DNA of 37,856 nucleotides from Arthrobacter terricola (GCF_004354015.1 NZ_SMRU01000037.1:1-37856), one strand, 5' to 3'; counted from the stretch's first letter, positions 7,207 to 15,451 are shown. Notes: a model not told the origin generated them from the sequence alone. A program made the numbers and translations.

Positions 7207-8123
7207 GTTCCCCCGTTATCTTGGCTTTTGCTTTCCAACTGGCGTCCGACGGCGGCCGAAGACTTGCGTGCCCCCGCCCCGGCAACCGCTCTTATCGCCG
7301 CGCGCTCGGCCAGTTTCCGCAGCCCGGCCTTCCTCGGCACCTTGACGGGTTCCGGCCAGCGCGGGTTCAGGCTGTCGCCGAGCGTGACGCCCCGAAGCTT
7401 GCGCCCGAAAAGCGGTATGACCCAGTCGTTCATCCATTTGCGCTGGCGGCGTTCCCACTCGCGCAGCTTGAGCCGTTGCGGCGGCTCCCAGTCCTTTGGC
7501 GAGAATTTGTGCGGCACGCCAAGTTGGTCAAGGACCTGTGCCGCCATGTATTTGTGGCCAGCCTTGGACATGTGGAGCCGGTCCGCCGCCCACATCCGAC
7601 GGTCGTGGTAGGCGTCGAGGCACCAATAGTCCACAAGCACTGCGCCGTACTTGACTGCAAGTTCGCGGACACGCTCGTTGTAGATCGCGTTGCGCTTCTT
7701 GAATGGCTCCAGGACGGCCGAGACCTTGACGTCGTAACCCGTAAACAAGACCAACGTGGCGCCGGTGCTTGCCAGGCGATCCACCAGCTTTTCGTATTCG
7801 GCCATGAGTTGGTCCATGTCCGTGCCGAAGTCCAGGATGTCGTTGCCGCCCGCATACAGCGTGATAAGCGTTGGTTCCATCGCCAACGCCCGGTCCAACT
7901 GTTCCTCCACAATGTGGTGGAGCCGCTTGCTGCGCACCGCAAGGTTGGCATACTCCCAACCCGGCTCGGCCTTCGCCAGTTTCTCGGCGACACGGTCGGC
8001 CCAACCGCGGACGCCGTTCGGCAGGATCTTGTTCCGGTCCCCCACGCCTTCGGTGAAGGAATCGCCCAGGGCAACAAACCGCCGTCGTCCGTTCTGGTCT
8101 GCATGAAGCACGTTTCCGGCCAC
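7203..8123 (-). CDS. SGNH/GDSL hydrolase 3
   Basis: Third paralog (306 aa) with GDSFTEG, GGNDIL and DRLHMSKAGH. At the block II position it reads LAVRSKRL, with Ser where the other two copies have Gly, which could alter the oxyanion hole. A basic C-terminal extension (about 255-306) rich in Arg, Lys and Ala is unique to this copy. The start is a GTG without a ribosome-binding site. TACGCT lies exactly six bases upstream, so the mRNA is probably leaderless. It overlaps the next SGNH gene by four bases and leads that pair. Confidence 0.88.
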   Translation of the reverse strand: MAGNVLHADQNGRRRFVALGDSFTEGVGDRNKILPNGVRGWADRVAEKLAKAEPGWEYANLAVRSKRLHHIVEEQLDRALAMEPTLITLYAGGNDILDFGTDMDQLMAEYEKLVDRLASTGATLVLFTGYDVKVSAVLEPFKKRNAIYNERVRELAVKYGAVLVDYWCLDAYHDRRMWAADRLHMSKAGHKYMAAQVLDQLGVPHKFSPKDWEPPQRLKLREWERRQRKWMNDWVIPLFGRKLRGVTLGDSLNPRWPEPVKVPRKAGLRKLAERAAIRAVAGAGARKSSAAVGRQLESKSQDNGGT

Positions 8124-8129
8124 GACGCC

Positions 8130-8135
8130 AGCGTA
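8130..8135 (-). promoter_or_regulatory. -10 element of a leaderless promoter for the SGNH 3-SGNH 2 pair
   Basis: The minus strand reads TACGCT, then GGCGTC, then the GTG start at 8123. The hexamer and the spacing equal those of the yciI-like gene at 6081. No Shine-Dalgarno sequence precedes the GTG. Confidence 0.5.
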
Positions 8136-8208
8136 AACCCGCCCGGTTGCCCGCCGGCAAAGCGCAGGTTAATTCGCCCCTCGCTCACGTGGAGACCTCA
8201 CGCGCCGG

Positions 8209-9285
8209 TTACAGCTCGGCCTTCCCTTGGCGCCAATAGCCCATGAACGCTACTTGCTTGCGGTCGATTCCGACGTCGCGGACGAGGTATCGCCTGAGGT
8301 CCTTGATGACGCCGGCCTCGCCCGCGATCCAGGCGTAGAACGGCAATGCGCCGGAAGGGATATTGGGGTTGCGGCTTGCTTCAAGGGCGGCCCTATCCAT
8401 GCGGAGCGGGGTCTCCCACAGGATGTCCTGGTCCACGTTGACGTCCTCGGGCTCGGGACCGGGGGCGCCGTCGCTCGGCACGATACCCACCCAGCCGGGA
8501 GCGGGCACCGCACTCCGGACGGCAGCTTTCAGCAGTTCACCGTGGGGCCGGGCGCGGCCGAGCGATGCTCCGCGGGCAAGCCACGTGATCTCGATGTCAG
8601 CGTCCGTGGCAAGGTCTTGGAAATCGCCGGCCTCGGGAACTTCCAGGAAGGCGTGGCCCGTGATCCCGGCCGGCAACGATTCCAGGATGGCACTTATGGC
8701 CGGCACAGCTGTTTCGTCGCCGGCAAGCATGACTCTCTGGGCCAGGCCCGGCCGCCACTCGATTCCCGAATAGGTTTCCGCCGTGATGCAGTGGGCGGCC
8801 CGGTTGTTGGGGCCGATGATGGTCAGGGAGTCGCCCGGTTTCGCGGCGAGCGCCCAATTCGCCGCCGGCCCGCCGGAGAGCTGCGGACCGCCGTCACGGG
8901 GACCGCCGTCGAAATGCATCGCGAAGTCGACGTCGATCTCCGGATAAACGGCATCCAACCTCTCGTTCCGCACGGTGTAAGTGCGCATTGAGCCGCGGAC
9001 CGCGGGGTCCAGGGCCAGCCACGATTGATACCACCCGGCGTCGCGCGTTTCGAAAGCTGGCAACGGCAAAACGTTCCCCTGGGCGTCGAGCGACGGAATC
9101 ATGAGCTTGATCCGCAAGTCCAGGGTGTCGCCGGAAACGCCGAACCCGCGTAGGCAATATCCACCGAAGGTAATGCGGCGGAAATTCGGGCTGAGATCCT
9201 GCACCGCACTGACCGTGACGTCGAATGCGAGTGTCATCGGCTCGGTCGCCGCGCGGCGCAATGCCGCTCCTGGATATGCATTCAT
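8209..9285 (-). CDS. Siderophore-interacting protein (FAD-dependent ferric-siderophore reductase)
   Basis: The 358-residue protein has the siderophore-interacting (ViuB/YqjH-like) layout: an FAD-binding beta barrel with RTYTVR at about 101-106, a segment GDSLTIIGPNN, and a NAD(P)H-binding half ending YAWIAGEAGVIKDLRRYL and FMGYWRQG. Such enzymes reduce Fe(III) bound to an imported siderophore so that iron is released in the cytoplasm. It is the last gene of the iron-uptake operon and its start overlaps the ATPase stop (ATGA), which fits a post-import role. It should share iron control from the box at 13357. Confidence 0.92.
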   Translation of the reverse strand: MNAYPGAALRRAATEPMTLAFDVTVSAVQDLSPNFRRITFGGYCLRGFGVSGDTLDLRIKLMIPSLDAQGNVLPLPAFETRDAGWYQSWLALDPAVRGSMRTYTVRNERLDAVYPEIDVDFAMHFDGGPRDGGPQLSGGPAANWALAAKPGDSLTIIGPNNRAAHCITAETYSGIEWRPGLAQRVMLAGDETAVPAISAILESLPAGITGHAFLEVPEAGDFQDLATDADIEITWLARGASLGRARPHGELLKAAVRSAVPAPGWVGIVPSDGAPGPEPEDVNVDQDILWETPLRMDRAALEASRNPNIPSGALPFYAWIAGEAGVIKDLRRYLVRDVGIDRKQVAFMGYWRQGKAEL

Positions 9286-10121
9286 GACGCGAACTCCAAT
9301 TCAACGGGGGTCGAAGGGGTGGCCGTGTGATGCCGACCGATGGGAAGGATGAGCGGTGTGCCGGACAGCGGATCAGCGACCACGCGGGACTCGAGTCCGA
9401 AAACGTCGCCGACCAGGTCCTCCGTAAAGATTTGGGACGCGGGGCCTTCGCCGACGATGGTCCCCGATTTCATGGCGATCACGTGGTCGGCATAGCGGGC
9501 TGCCAGGTTGAGGTCGTGCAGCACGATGGCCACCGTGGTGCCGCGGCGCCGGTTGAGGTCCGTGATGAGGTCGAGCACTTCCACTTGGTGCGCCAAATCG
9601 AGGTATGTGGTGGGTTCGTCGAGGAGGAGGACGTCCGTTTCCTGCGCGAGGGCCATGGCGATCCACACCCTCTGCCGCTGGCCTCCGGACAATTCATCGA
9701 CGTTTCGCCCGGCCAGTTCGAGCGTCGACGTCGCCTCGAGGGCCCGCTCCACCGCAAGGTCATGTTCGGACTGGTCGCCGGTCCGCCAGCTCCGGAAGAA
9801 CCCTTGGTGCGGATACCGGCCGCGACCGACGAGCTCACGGACCGTGATGCAGTCCGGGGCGATGGGGTGCTGCGGGAGGAGTCCGAGCGTGCGCGCGAGT
9901 TCACGCGCCGGACGGGAATGGATGTCCTTGCCGTCCAGGGTGACGACGCCGGCGCTCGGCTTAAGGAGCCTCGACAAGCCGCGGAGCAGGGTGGACTTTC
10001 CGCAAGCGTTGGCGCCGACAATCATGGTCACCTTCCCTTCGGGGATGGTAGTTGACAGCCTTTCGACCACGCGCCGCTGCTCGTATTGGAGGGTCAGGCC
10101 CCGGGCGCTCAGTTGTGCCAT
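9282..10121 (-). CDS. Ferric-siderophore ABC transporter, ATP-binding protein (FecE/FepC type)
   Basis: This 279-residue ATPase has Walker A GANACGKST (about 36-44), a Q-loop LLPQHP, the signature LSGGQRQRV, Walker B LLLDEPTTYLD and a switch His in VLHDLN. These are the features of the FecE/FepC/BtuD iron and cobalamin importer ATPases. It energises the two FecCD-type permeases encoded immediately upstream, with a gap of one base from the previous stop. AAAGGAAG precedes the ATG. It overlaps the reductase gene by four bases. Confidence 0.95.
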   Translation of the reverse strand: MAQLSARGLTLQYEQRRVVERLSTTIPEGKVTMIVGANACGKSTLLRGLSRLLKPSAGVVTLDGKDIHSRPARELARTLGLLPQHPIAPDCITVRELVGRGRYPHQGFFRSWRTGDQSEHDLAVERALEATSTLELAGRNVDELSGGQRQRVWIAMALAQETDVLLLDEPTTYLDLAHQVEVLDLITDLNRRRGTTVAIVLHDLNLAARYADHVIAMKSGTIVGEGPASQIFTEDLVGDVFGLESRVVADPLSGTPLILPIGRHHTATPSTPVELEFAS

Positions 10122-10122
10122 G

Positions 10123-11169
10123 TCAAGCTTCCTTTCGGTTGGACGTGACTCGGTTGGACGTCATTAGGAGCCACAACAGGAACGGGGCTCCGAGGGCTCC
10201 GGTGATGACCCCGACCGGCAGGACCGTGCCGTTCAGGACCAGGGGTGCCACGTTGTATGCGAGGTAGTCGGCCGCGAGCACAATCGCGGCGCCCGTGAAT
10301 GCCGACGCCGGAAGGCTGGGACGCCCGACTACTCGGCGGGCGATCGGCCCGGCAAGGAAGGCGACGAAGGCAACCGGCCCGGCAGCCGCCGTCGCCACCG
10401 CTGCGAGCGCGACGGCGGTGATCACCAGGCCGAATCGCACGGCGTTGACCCGGATTCCCAGTCCGGCCGCGACGTCGTCGCCCAACTCCAGCATGCGAAG
10501 TGGCCTTGCGAGGATCGCCAGCGCCGGGACGAGGACCGCGAGGGAGGCCAGCAGGATTCCCACTCGCTCCCAATTGGCCGGATTCAACGATCCGTTGAGC
10601 CAAATGAGGGCTTCGGAGGCGGTCCGGATATCGGCCCGGGTCATGAGGAAGTTCACCACTGCCCCCAATGCGGCGGCGATGCCCACCCCGGCGAGGACCA
10701 GCCGGTTGCCGGCCGCGTTCCCGCTGCGGACGCCAGCGGTCTGACCTCCGGTGCCGCGCGAAATGGCGTAAATGACCAGTGCGACGCCAATGGCCCCAAC
10801 CAGGGCGGACGCCGATACCGCCAGGCCCGACGCGCCGAAAACGACAATCGCCAGGACTGCCGAGGCGCTTGCCCCGTAGCTGATCCCGATCACATCCGGG
10901 CTCGCCAGGGGGTTGCGGAGCATGGTTTGGAAGAGTCCACCGGAGAGGCCGAATGCGACGCCGACAAGGGCCGCGAGCACCGCACGCGGCAGCTTGTTTT
11001 CCATGACAATGAAGCTCGCACCGGGGATCTTTTCCCCGCCGGTCAATTGGGCGGCGACGATCTTTAAGAAATCGGGGATGGTCACCGTGTAGCTCCCAAG
11101 GAGCACCGCCACTGCGAGGAGGACAAGGACGACGGCGGCAAGGAGCGCGGTCCGGTTGCGCGGGCTCAC
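10123..11169 (-). CDS. Ferric-siderophore ABC transporter permease 2 (FecCD family)
   Basis: A polytopic membrane protein of 348 aa, with about nine or ten hydrophobic segments and FecCD blocks such as SGGLFQTMLRNPLASPDVIG and GPVAFVAFLAGPIARRVVG. The GTG at 11169 is chosen because it overlaps the previous stop (GTGA) and GGGAG lies seven bases upstream. An ATG at 11202 would extend 11 residues into the preceding gene without a better site. It forms the heterodimeric channel with the product of the gene before it. Confidence 0.92.
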   Translation of the reverse strand: MSPRNRTALLAAVVLVLLAVAVLLGSYTVTIPDFLKIVAAQLTGGEKIPGASFIVMENKLPRAVLAALVGVAFGLSGGLFQTMLRNPLASPDVIGISYGASASAVLAIVVFGASGLAVSASALVGAIGVALVIYAISRGTGGQTAGVRSGNAAGNRLVLAGVGIAAALGAVVNFLMTRADIRTASEALIWLNGSLNPANWERVGILLASLAVLVPALAILARPLRMLELGDDVAAGLGIRVNAVRFGLVITAVALAAVATAAAGPVAFVAFLAGPIARRVVGRPSLPASAFTGAAIVLAADYLAYNVAPLVLNGTVLPVGVITGALGAPFLLWLLMTSNRVTSNRKEA

Positions 11170-12248
11170 AGCGAAGCTCCCTTTCCCCGGCGGACAAGCC
11201 ACACGAAGACGGGAGCGCCGACGATAGCTGTCATGATGCCCGCGGGAACTTCACTGGGAAGCAGCACAACGCGGCCCACCACGTCCGACGCCAGCAGGAG
11301 CGCCGGCGCGAGGACCATGGAAAACGGCAGGATCCAGCGGTAGTCCGGCCCGGTGAAGAAGCGCACGGCGTGCGGCACAACAAGTCCAACGAATCCGATA
11401 GGACCAGCCAAAGCCGTGGCGGATCCGCACAGCAGCACGATCCCCAGGGAAGTCACCCCGCGGGCCAGGGCGACGTTCTGGCCGAGACCGCGGGCAACAT
11501 CGTCACCAAGGGCCAGGCCATTGAGCGTCCTGGCGCTGCCCAACACGATCAACGCGCCGGCTGACAGGAACGGCAATCCGGACAGGATCACCGACCAGTC
11601 GCTGCCGGCGATTCCACCAACTTGCCAGAACCGGAATCGGTCCAGGGTGTCTTGGCTCGAGACCAGGATGACGTTCATGAGGGAGTACAGGCCGGCGCTT
11701 AGCGCGGCGCCCGCGAGCGCGAGCTTGACCGGCGTCGCGCCTTCGCGTCCCATCGCGGCAATCAGATAGACGACGACGGCGGCCGTCCCCGCGCCGATGA
11801 ACGCCAACCAGATGTAGCCGCTCGCCCCCGAAATCCCGAACAAGTAGATTCCGGTGACTACGGCGAGGGCAGCACCGGCATTGACGCCCATGATTCCCGG
11901 GTCGGCGAGCGGGTTGCGGGACACTCCCTGCATGGCGGCACCGGCCAGTCCCAGTGCGGCCCCCGCCACCAGGCCGAGCACCGTGCGGGGAATCCGCGTA
12001 TGCACTACGGCATGGTTGCCGTCGTCGGGGTTGAAGGCGGTGAGTGCCTGCCACACCGTTCCAAGGGACATGCCCCGCGCGCCGATCGCGAGCGAGGCCG
12101 CGCAGGCAACCGCAAGCACGACGACGGCGACCACCAGCCACGCGGCGCGGTTCCCCCGGTGCCCGGTACCGGCGTCGTTCCCTGCTTTCGCCCTCGTGGC
12201 GGTGGCCTGCCGGGAAAGCGGCCGGGCCGTCGTCGTGCGTGTTGTCAT
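11166..12248 (-). CDS. Ferric-siderophore ABC transporter permease 1 (FecCD family)
   Basis: This 360-residue membrane protein has a charged N-terminal tail (about 1-30) followed by about nine hydrophobic segments. FecCD blocks are visible: GAALGLAGAAMQGVSRNPLA, DPGIMGVNAGAALAVV and GFVGLVVPHAVRFFTG. It pairs with the second permease, whose start overlaps this stop. The start is 13 bases past the stop of the binding-protein gene, so it is cotranscribed with it. Confidence 0.94.
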   Translation of the reverse strand: MTTRTTTARPLSRQATATRAKAGNDAGTGHRGNRAAWLVVAVVVLAVACAASLAIGARGMSLGTVWQALTAFNPDDGNHAVVHTRIPRTVLGLVAGAALGLAGAAMQGVSRNPLADPGIMGVNAGAALAVVTGIYLFGISGASGYIWLAFIGAGTAAVVVYLIAAMGREGATPVKLALAGAALSAGLYSLMNVILVSSQDTLDRFRFWQVGGIAGSDWSVILSGLPFLSAGALIVLGSARTLNGLALGDDVARGLGQNVALARGVTSLGIVLLCGSATALAGPIGFVGLVVPHAVRFFTGPDYRWILPFSMVLAPALLLASDVVGRVVLLPSEVPAGIMTAIVGAPVFVWLVRRGKGASL

Positions 12249-12261
12249 GGTGGGTTGCCGC

Positions 12262-13329
12262 CTAGTTGGCGGCCGCGTCTGCGCCCTTGGCCAGCTGGGG
12301 AAGGAACTTGTCCAGCGCCCACGGCAGGCTCAGCGGCGACGAAGCGGAAATCGCCAAGGTGAGAGTGTTGTCCGAATCGGCCACCAAGGCGCCCTTCTTG
12401 ATCGCGGGGATCTGGCCCAACAGGGGGTCGGCCTTGATCTGGTCCGTGGTCTTGGAATCCGGAACCCAGGTGACGAATACATCCGAGGATAGTTCGTTGG
12501 CCTTCTCGGCGGACCATGGAACGAAGAATTCCTTGGAGCCCTTGCTGGCGTTCTCCACCACGGGCGCGAGCTTCATGCCGATTTCGGAGAGGAAGCGGGG
12601 ACGGTTGTCGTTTGCGGTGTAGACGTTGACGCCGTCGCCCTTGGCCGGTTCGAGGTTGCCGTAAATGAAGGTCTTTCCGGCGAGCTGCGGGAACGCGGCA
12701 ACCTTGTCCTTGATGGTGGCTTCGGTGTCCGAGACGAGCTTCGCGGCCTCGGTTTCCTTGCCCAGCGCCTTTCCGATAATGGTGGTTGCGTCCTGCCACG
12801 GCGTTCCGTAGGCGAGCTCGGGCTGCGCCACCACCGGCGCGATTTCGGAGAGCTTCTTGTAGTCGGCTTCGTTGAGTCCCGAGTACGCGGCGAGGATGAC
12901 GTCCGGTGCGAACTTGGCGATCTCGGTGAAGTTGATGCCGTCGGCCTCGGAGTACTGGACAGGGGCCTTGGGTGTGCCGAAGCCCGCACCCAGTTTCTCG
13001 AGCGCGGCGTCCTTCCAGGGAGTGGAGCCCTTGTCGTTGTTGCCCCAAGCGTTCTTCGGGACGCCGACGGGCACCACGCCGAGCGCCAATGCGACGTCGT
13101 CGTTGACCCACGAGACGGTGACCACGCGTTGTGGTTGCGACTTGATGGTGGTCTCACCGAAGACGTTCTTGATGGTGACAGGGAATTGGCCGGCCGAAGC
13201 CGGCGTCGCGGTGCTGCTGACGGTGGACCCGGTTGAGCAAGCGGATAGGGAAAGTGCGACGGCGGCCAGGGCGGCGGTTGCTGCTCCGGCGGACTTGAGC
13301 ACTGCCCGGCGAGGGTGGAGGGAAGCCAC
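12262..13329 (-). CDS. Ferric-siderophore ABC transporter, substrate-binding lipoprotein
   Basis: The 355-residue protein starts with a lipoprotein signal containing PRRAVLK and a hydrophobic run ending in the lipobox LSAC, with Cys31 as the lipid-modified residue. The mature part is a FepB/FhuD-type (TroA-fold) binding protein: PQRVVTVSWVNDDVALALG, APDVILAAYSGLNEADYKKL and an AIKKGALVADSDN C-lobe. It captures the ferric siderophore outside the membrane for the FecCD permeases. The GTG start has AAGGAG just upstream. It is the first gene of the operon, behind an iron box. No siderophore biosynthesis genes are in the window, so the ligand may be a foreign siderophore. Confidence 0.94.
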   Translation of the reverse strand: MASLHPRRAVLKSAGAATAALAAVALSLSACSTGSTVSSTATPASAGQFPVTIKNVFGETTIKSQPQRVVTVSWVNDDVALALGVVPVGVPKNAWGNNDKGSTPWKDAALEKLGAGFGTPKAPVQYSEADGINFTEIAKFAPDVILAAYSGLNEADYKKLSEIAPVVAQPELAYGTPWQDATTIIGKALGKETEAAKLVSDTEATIKDKVAAFPQLAGKTFIYGNLEPAKGDGVNVYTANDNRPRFLSEIGMKLAPVVENASKGSKEFFVPWSAEKANELSSDVFVTWVPDSKTTDQIKADPLLGQIPAIKKGALVADSDNTLTLAISASSPLSLPWALDKFLPQLAKGADAAAN

Positions 13330-13356
13330 GAGACTCCTTAGGTAAGTGATGCAAAC

Positions 13357-13375
13357 CTAAGTAAGGCTAGCCTAT
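13357..13375. promoter_or_regulatory. IdeR/DtxR-type iron box
   Basis: CTAAGTAAGGCTAGCCTAT matches about 15 of 19 positions of the DtxR/IdeR consensus TWAGGTWAGSCTWACCTWA. On the minus strand it lies between TTGATA (13381-13386) and TACTTA (13358-13363), a possible promoter pair with 17-base spacing, so bound repressor would block transcription. A further TTAGGT/ACCTAA inverted repeat (13337-13343 and 13355-13361) abuts it and may extend the site. The operon should therefore be repressed when iron is plentiful. Confidence 0.8.
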
Positions 13376-13383
13376 CCTTCTAT

Positions 13384-13413
13384 CAATTACGAAACGTTTG
13401 CATTGCGTAATTG
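13384..13413. repeat. Inverted repeat upstream of the iron-uptake promoter
   Basis: CAATTACG and CGTAATTG form a perfect 8-bp inverted repeat around 14 bases that include AAACGTTT. It lies just upstream of the iron box and the proposed -35. It could bind a second regulator. No U-tract suggests a terminator for the isomerase-like gene. Confidence 0.45.
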
Positions 13414-13464
13414 CCGTTCACCATCGATCGGCCATGTGCGGGCAGGCTGTACCCGTCGCGCCGT

Positions 13465-14232
13465 CTAGCTTTCGAAGGCTGCCCGGAAGGCTTTGAGTGC
13501 GCCGTCGGAGTCTCCGGAGGCGTAGGCTTCGAGGCCGACGGTGCCGGTGTAGCCGGCGTCGGTGAGGGCTCGGTGCACGGCGGCGTAGTTGATCTCCCCG
13601 GTCCCGGGTTCGCAGCGGCCGGGAACGTCGGCGACCTGGATCTCGCCGATCCATGGCAGGGCCTCGCGGACGAGCTCGATCAGGTTCCCCTCGCCGATCT
13701 GGGCGTGGTAGAGGTCCAGCATGAGCCGTGCATTGGGGTGGTCGACGGCGCGTGCCAGCGCGAGGGTGTCCTTCGCGCGGGCGAGTGGGATGCCCGGGTG
13801 GTCGAGGATCGTGTTGAGGTTTTCCAGGCAGAATGTGAGCCCGTGGCGTGCGCCGAGCTCGCCAAGGCGTTCGAGCGTGCGCGCAGCCGTAAGCCACATC
13901 GTGCCGTCCGGGCGCAGGTGCGGACGGGCGGCCTTGCCGTCGACAAGTTCGGCCGGGTGCACCACGAGGCGTTCGACGCCGAGCTCAAGCGCCGTCGGGA
14001 TGAGGGCTTCCGCGGTGCTCACTACGAGATCCGCGGTGTCCGGCTCGACGAGTGATCCGGCCGAGTAGCCGGTCATGGACGAGAACCTCGCCCCGGTGGC
14101 CTTGAGCGCCGCGATGTCCTTGTTACGGGAGTCCCATAGTTCGACGTCGAATCCGGCCTCGTGGATGCGGGTGACCCTTTCGACGAAGGGCAGGTCCGTG
14201 AAGACCATCTCGGCGCAGACGGCGAGCCTCAT
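13465..14232 (-). CDS. Hydroxypyruvate isomerase-like TIM-barrel protein
   Basis: This 255-residue protein has the AP-endonuclease-2/xylose-isomerase-like TIM-barrel pattern of the Hyi family: ENLN (catalytic Glu), LMLDLYHAQIGEGN, IQVADVPGRCEPGTGEINY and GLEAYASGDSDGAL with the second conserved Glu. Hyi enzymes interconvert hydroxypyruvate and tartronate semialdehyde, while relatives isomerise or epimerise sugars, so the substrate is not certain. Its ATG overlaps the dehydrogenase stop by four bases, so the two act in one pathway. The LacI-type regulator divergent from the pair is the likely controller. Confidence 0.85.
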   Translation of the reverse strand: MRLAVCAEMVFTDLPFVERVTRIHEAGFDVELWDSRNKDIAALKATGARFSSMTGYSAGSLVEPDTADLVVSTAEALIPTALELGVERLVVHPAELVDGKAARPHLRPDGTMWLTAARTLERLGELGARHGLTFCLENLNTILDHPGIPLARAKDTLALARAVDHPNARLMLDLYHAQIGEGNLIELVREALPWIGEIQVADVPGRCEPGTGEINYAAVHRALTDAGYTGTVGLEAYASGDSDGALKAFRAAFES

Positions 14233-15326
14233 GCGCGGGCCTCGGCGACGGACGCGCCAACGATGGCGGTGGTGGCGCCGGTCCGGGCCGATTCGATGCA
14301 GGCCAGGGCGATCGCGAGGGCGCGCCGCGCGTCCTCGAGGCCCGGGGTGAGGGGCACGCCGCGGTCGGGCGCTGCGGCACCGTCGCGGCGGGAGCGGACA
14401 TGCTCGGCAAAGTCTGCGAGCTCGTCGGTGTAGGCGTCGTGGAACAGTTCGATGTTCAGGCGCGGGGTTTCGGCCGAAAGCCCCGCGGCACCGTAGCGCA
14501 CTGCTGCGGTTTCGGTGGTGCGGCCGGCTTGGACCATGCCGGCGGAGCCGAATACCTCGCCGCGCACGTCATAGCCGTACAGCGCGGAGAAGTTGGCCTC
14601 CGCGACGGCGATGGCACCGTTCGCGTAGCGGAGGGTCACGACGGCGGTGTCTAGGAATCCCGCGTCTTTAAAGGAAGGTTCTACGAGGGCGTCGGCGGTG
14701 ACGTGGACGCTCACGGGTTCGGCGCCAGGGTTGAACCAGTTGAGGGCGTCGAAATCGTGGATGAGGGTTTCGAGGAAGATCGTTCCTTGCGGGACCTTCG
14801 CGGCGTGCGGGATGCTCCCGGTGCCGGGGTCGCGGGTCAGGGAGCGCAGGAGTTGCGGAGTCCCGACCGCACCGGCCGCGACGTCGCGGCGGGCGGCAAG
14901 GAAGTCCGTTGCGTAGCGGCGGTTGAAGCCGATCTGCCAGTGCACGCCCGCGGCAGCGACGGCTTCCTCGACCCGGGCAAGCTCCTCGAGGTCGAGCGCG
15001 CCCGGCTTCTCGCAGAAGACGTGCTTGCCGGCGCGGGCGGCATCGATCGAAAGCTGGGCGTGGAAGCGGGCCGGGCCGGCAATCACGACGGCGTCGATCT
15101 CCGGATCGGCGAACAGGTCGGCGGGATCCGCGGTCACCAGGGCCACGCCGAGCTCGGCGGCGAGCTCCTCGGCGACAGCCGTGGCGGGGTCGGCGATCGC
15201 GACCAGAACTGCGCCCGGGATGCGAAGGGCGAGGCTGCGGGCGTGGAAAGCGCCCATCCAGCCCGCTCCGATGAGGCCGATGCGCACCGGCTCGGGCCGG
15301 GCGGACACGACGGGAAAGTAAGTCAT
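14229..15326 (-). CDS. Gfo/Idh/MocA-family oxidoreductase
   Basis: The 365-residue protein begins with the Rossmann motif RIGLIGAGWMGAFHARSL, followed by the family signature GKHVFCEKPGALDLEEL containing the conserved Lys of EKP. A C-terminal alpha/beta domain has the HDFDALNW block with the usual catalytic-site Asp and His region. These enzymes oxidise or reduce sugars and polyols with NAD(P), inositol 2-dehydrogenase being one example. The substrate is not predictable here. Its start lies 23 bp from a perfect LacI-type operator, and GAGAGGA serves as ribosome-binding site. It is cotranscribed with the isomerase-like gene. Confidence 0.88.
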   Translation of the reverse strand: MTYFPVVSARPEPVRIGLIGAGWMGAFHARSLALRIPGAVLVAIADPATAVAEELAAELGVALVTADPADLFADPEIDAVVIAGPARFHAQLSIDAARAGKHVFCEKPGALDLEELARVEEAVAAAGVHWQIGFNRRYATDFLAARRDVAAGAVGTPQLLRSLTRDPGTGSIPHAAKVPQGTIFLETLIHDFDALNWFNPGAEPVSVHVTADALVEPSFKDAGFLDTAVVTLRYANGAIAVAEANFSALYGYDVRGEVFGSAGMVQAGRTTETAAVRYGAAGLSAETPRLNIELFHDAYTDELADFAEHVRSRRDGAAAPDRGVPLTPGLEDARRALAIALACIESARTGATTAIVGASVAEARA

Positions 15327-15348
15327 GACGGGGTCCTCTCAAAACCAG

Positions 15349-15364
15349 ACTAGAACGTTCTAGT
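15349..15364. promoter_or_regulatory. LacI-type operator O1 (perfect 16-bp palindrome)
   Basis: ACTAGAACGTTCTAGT is its own reverse complement and has a central CpG, as LacI-family operators do. It lies 23 bp before the dehydrogenase ATG, a position suited to block the minus-strand transcript. A near copy lies 54 bp away. Confidence 0.85.
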
Positions 15365-15402
15365 GAAGATGTATTGAGTGTCGCACGACACACGGTCGGA
15401 TG

Positions 15403-15418
15403 TCTAGAACGTTCCAGT
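15403..15418. promoter_or_regulatory. LacI-type operator O2
   Basis: TCTAGAACGTTCCAGT repeats O1 with small changes; the 14-bp core CTAGAACGTTCCAG has one change from CTAGAACGTTCTAG. It lies 34 bp before the lacI-type GTG and would mediate autorepression. Centre-to-centre distance to O1 is 54 bp. A further dyad GTGTCG-CA-CGACAC (15378-15391) sits almost midway between the two. Confidence 0.8.
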
Positions 15419-15451
15419 AGAGTTGTGGGAGAGCGTCGAAGGAGGTATCTC

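Noticed and set aside
7221..8246. Long plus-strand open frame opposite the SGNH pair
   Set aside because: Antisense to genes with complete catalytic blocks; its translation shows no domain pattern.
11170..11202. ATG at 11202 as start of the second permease
   Set aside because: The GTG at 11169 has a GGGAG at ideal spacing and the GTGA overlap typical of this operon.
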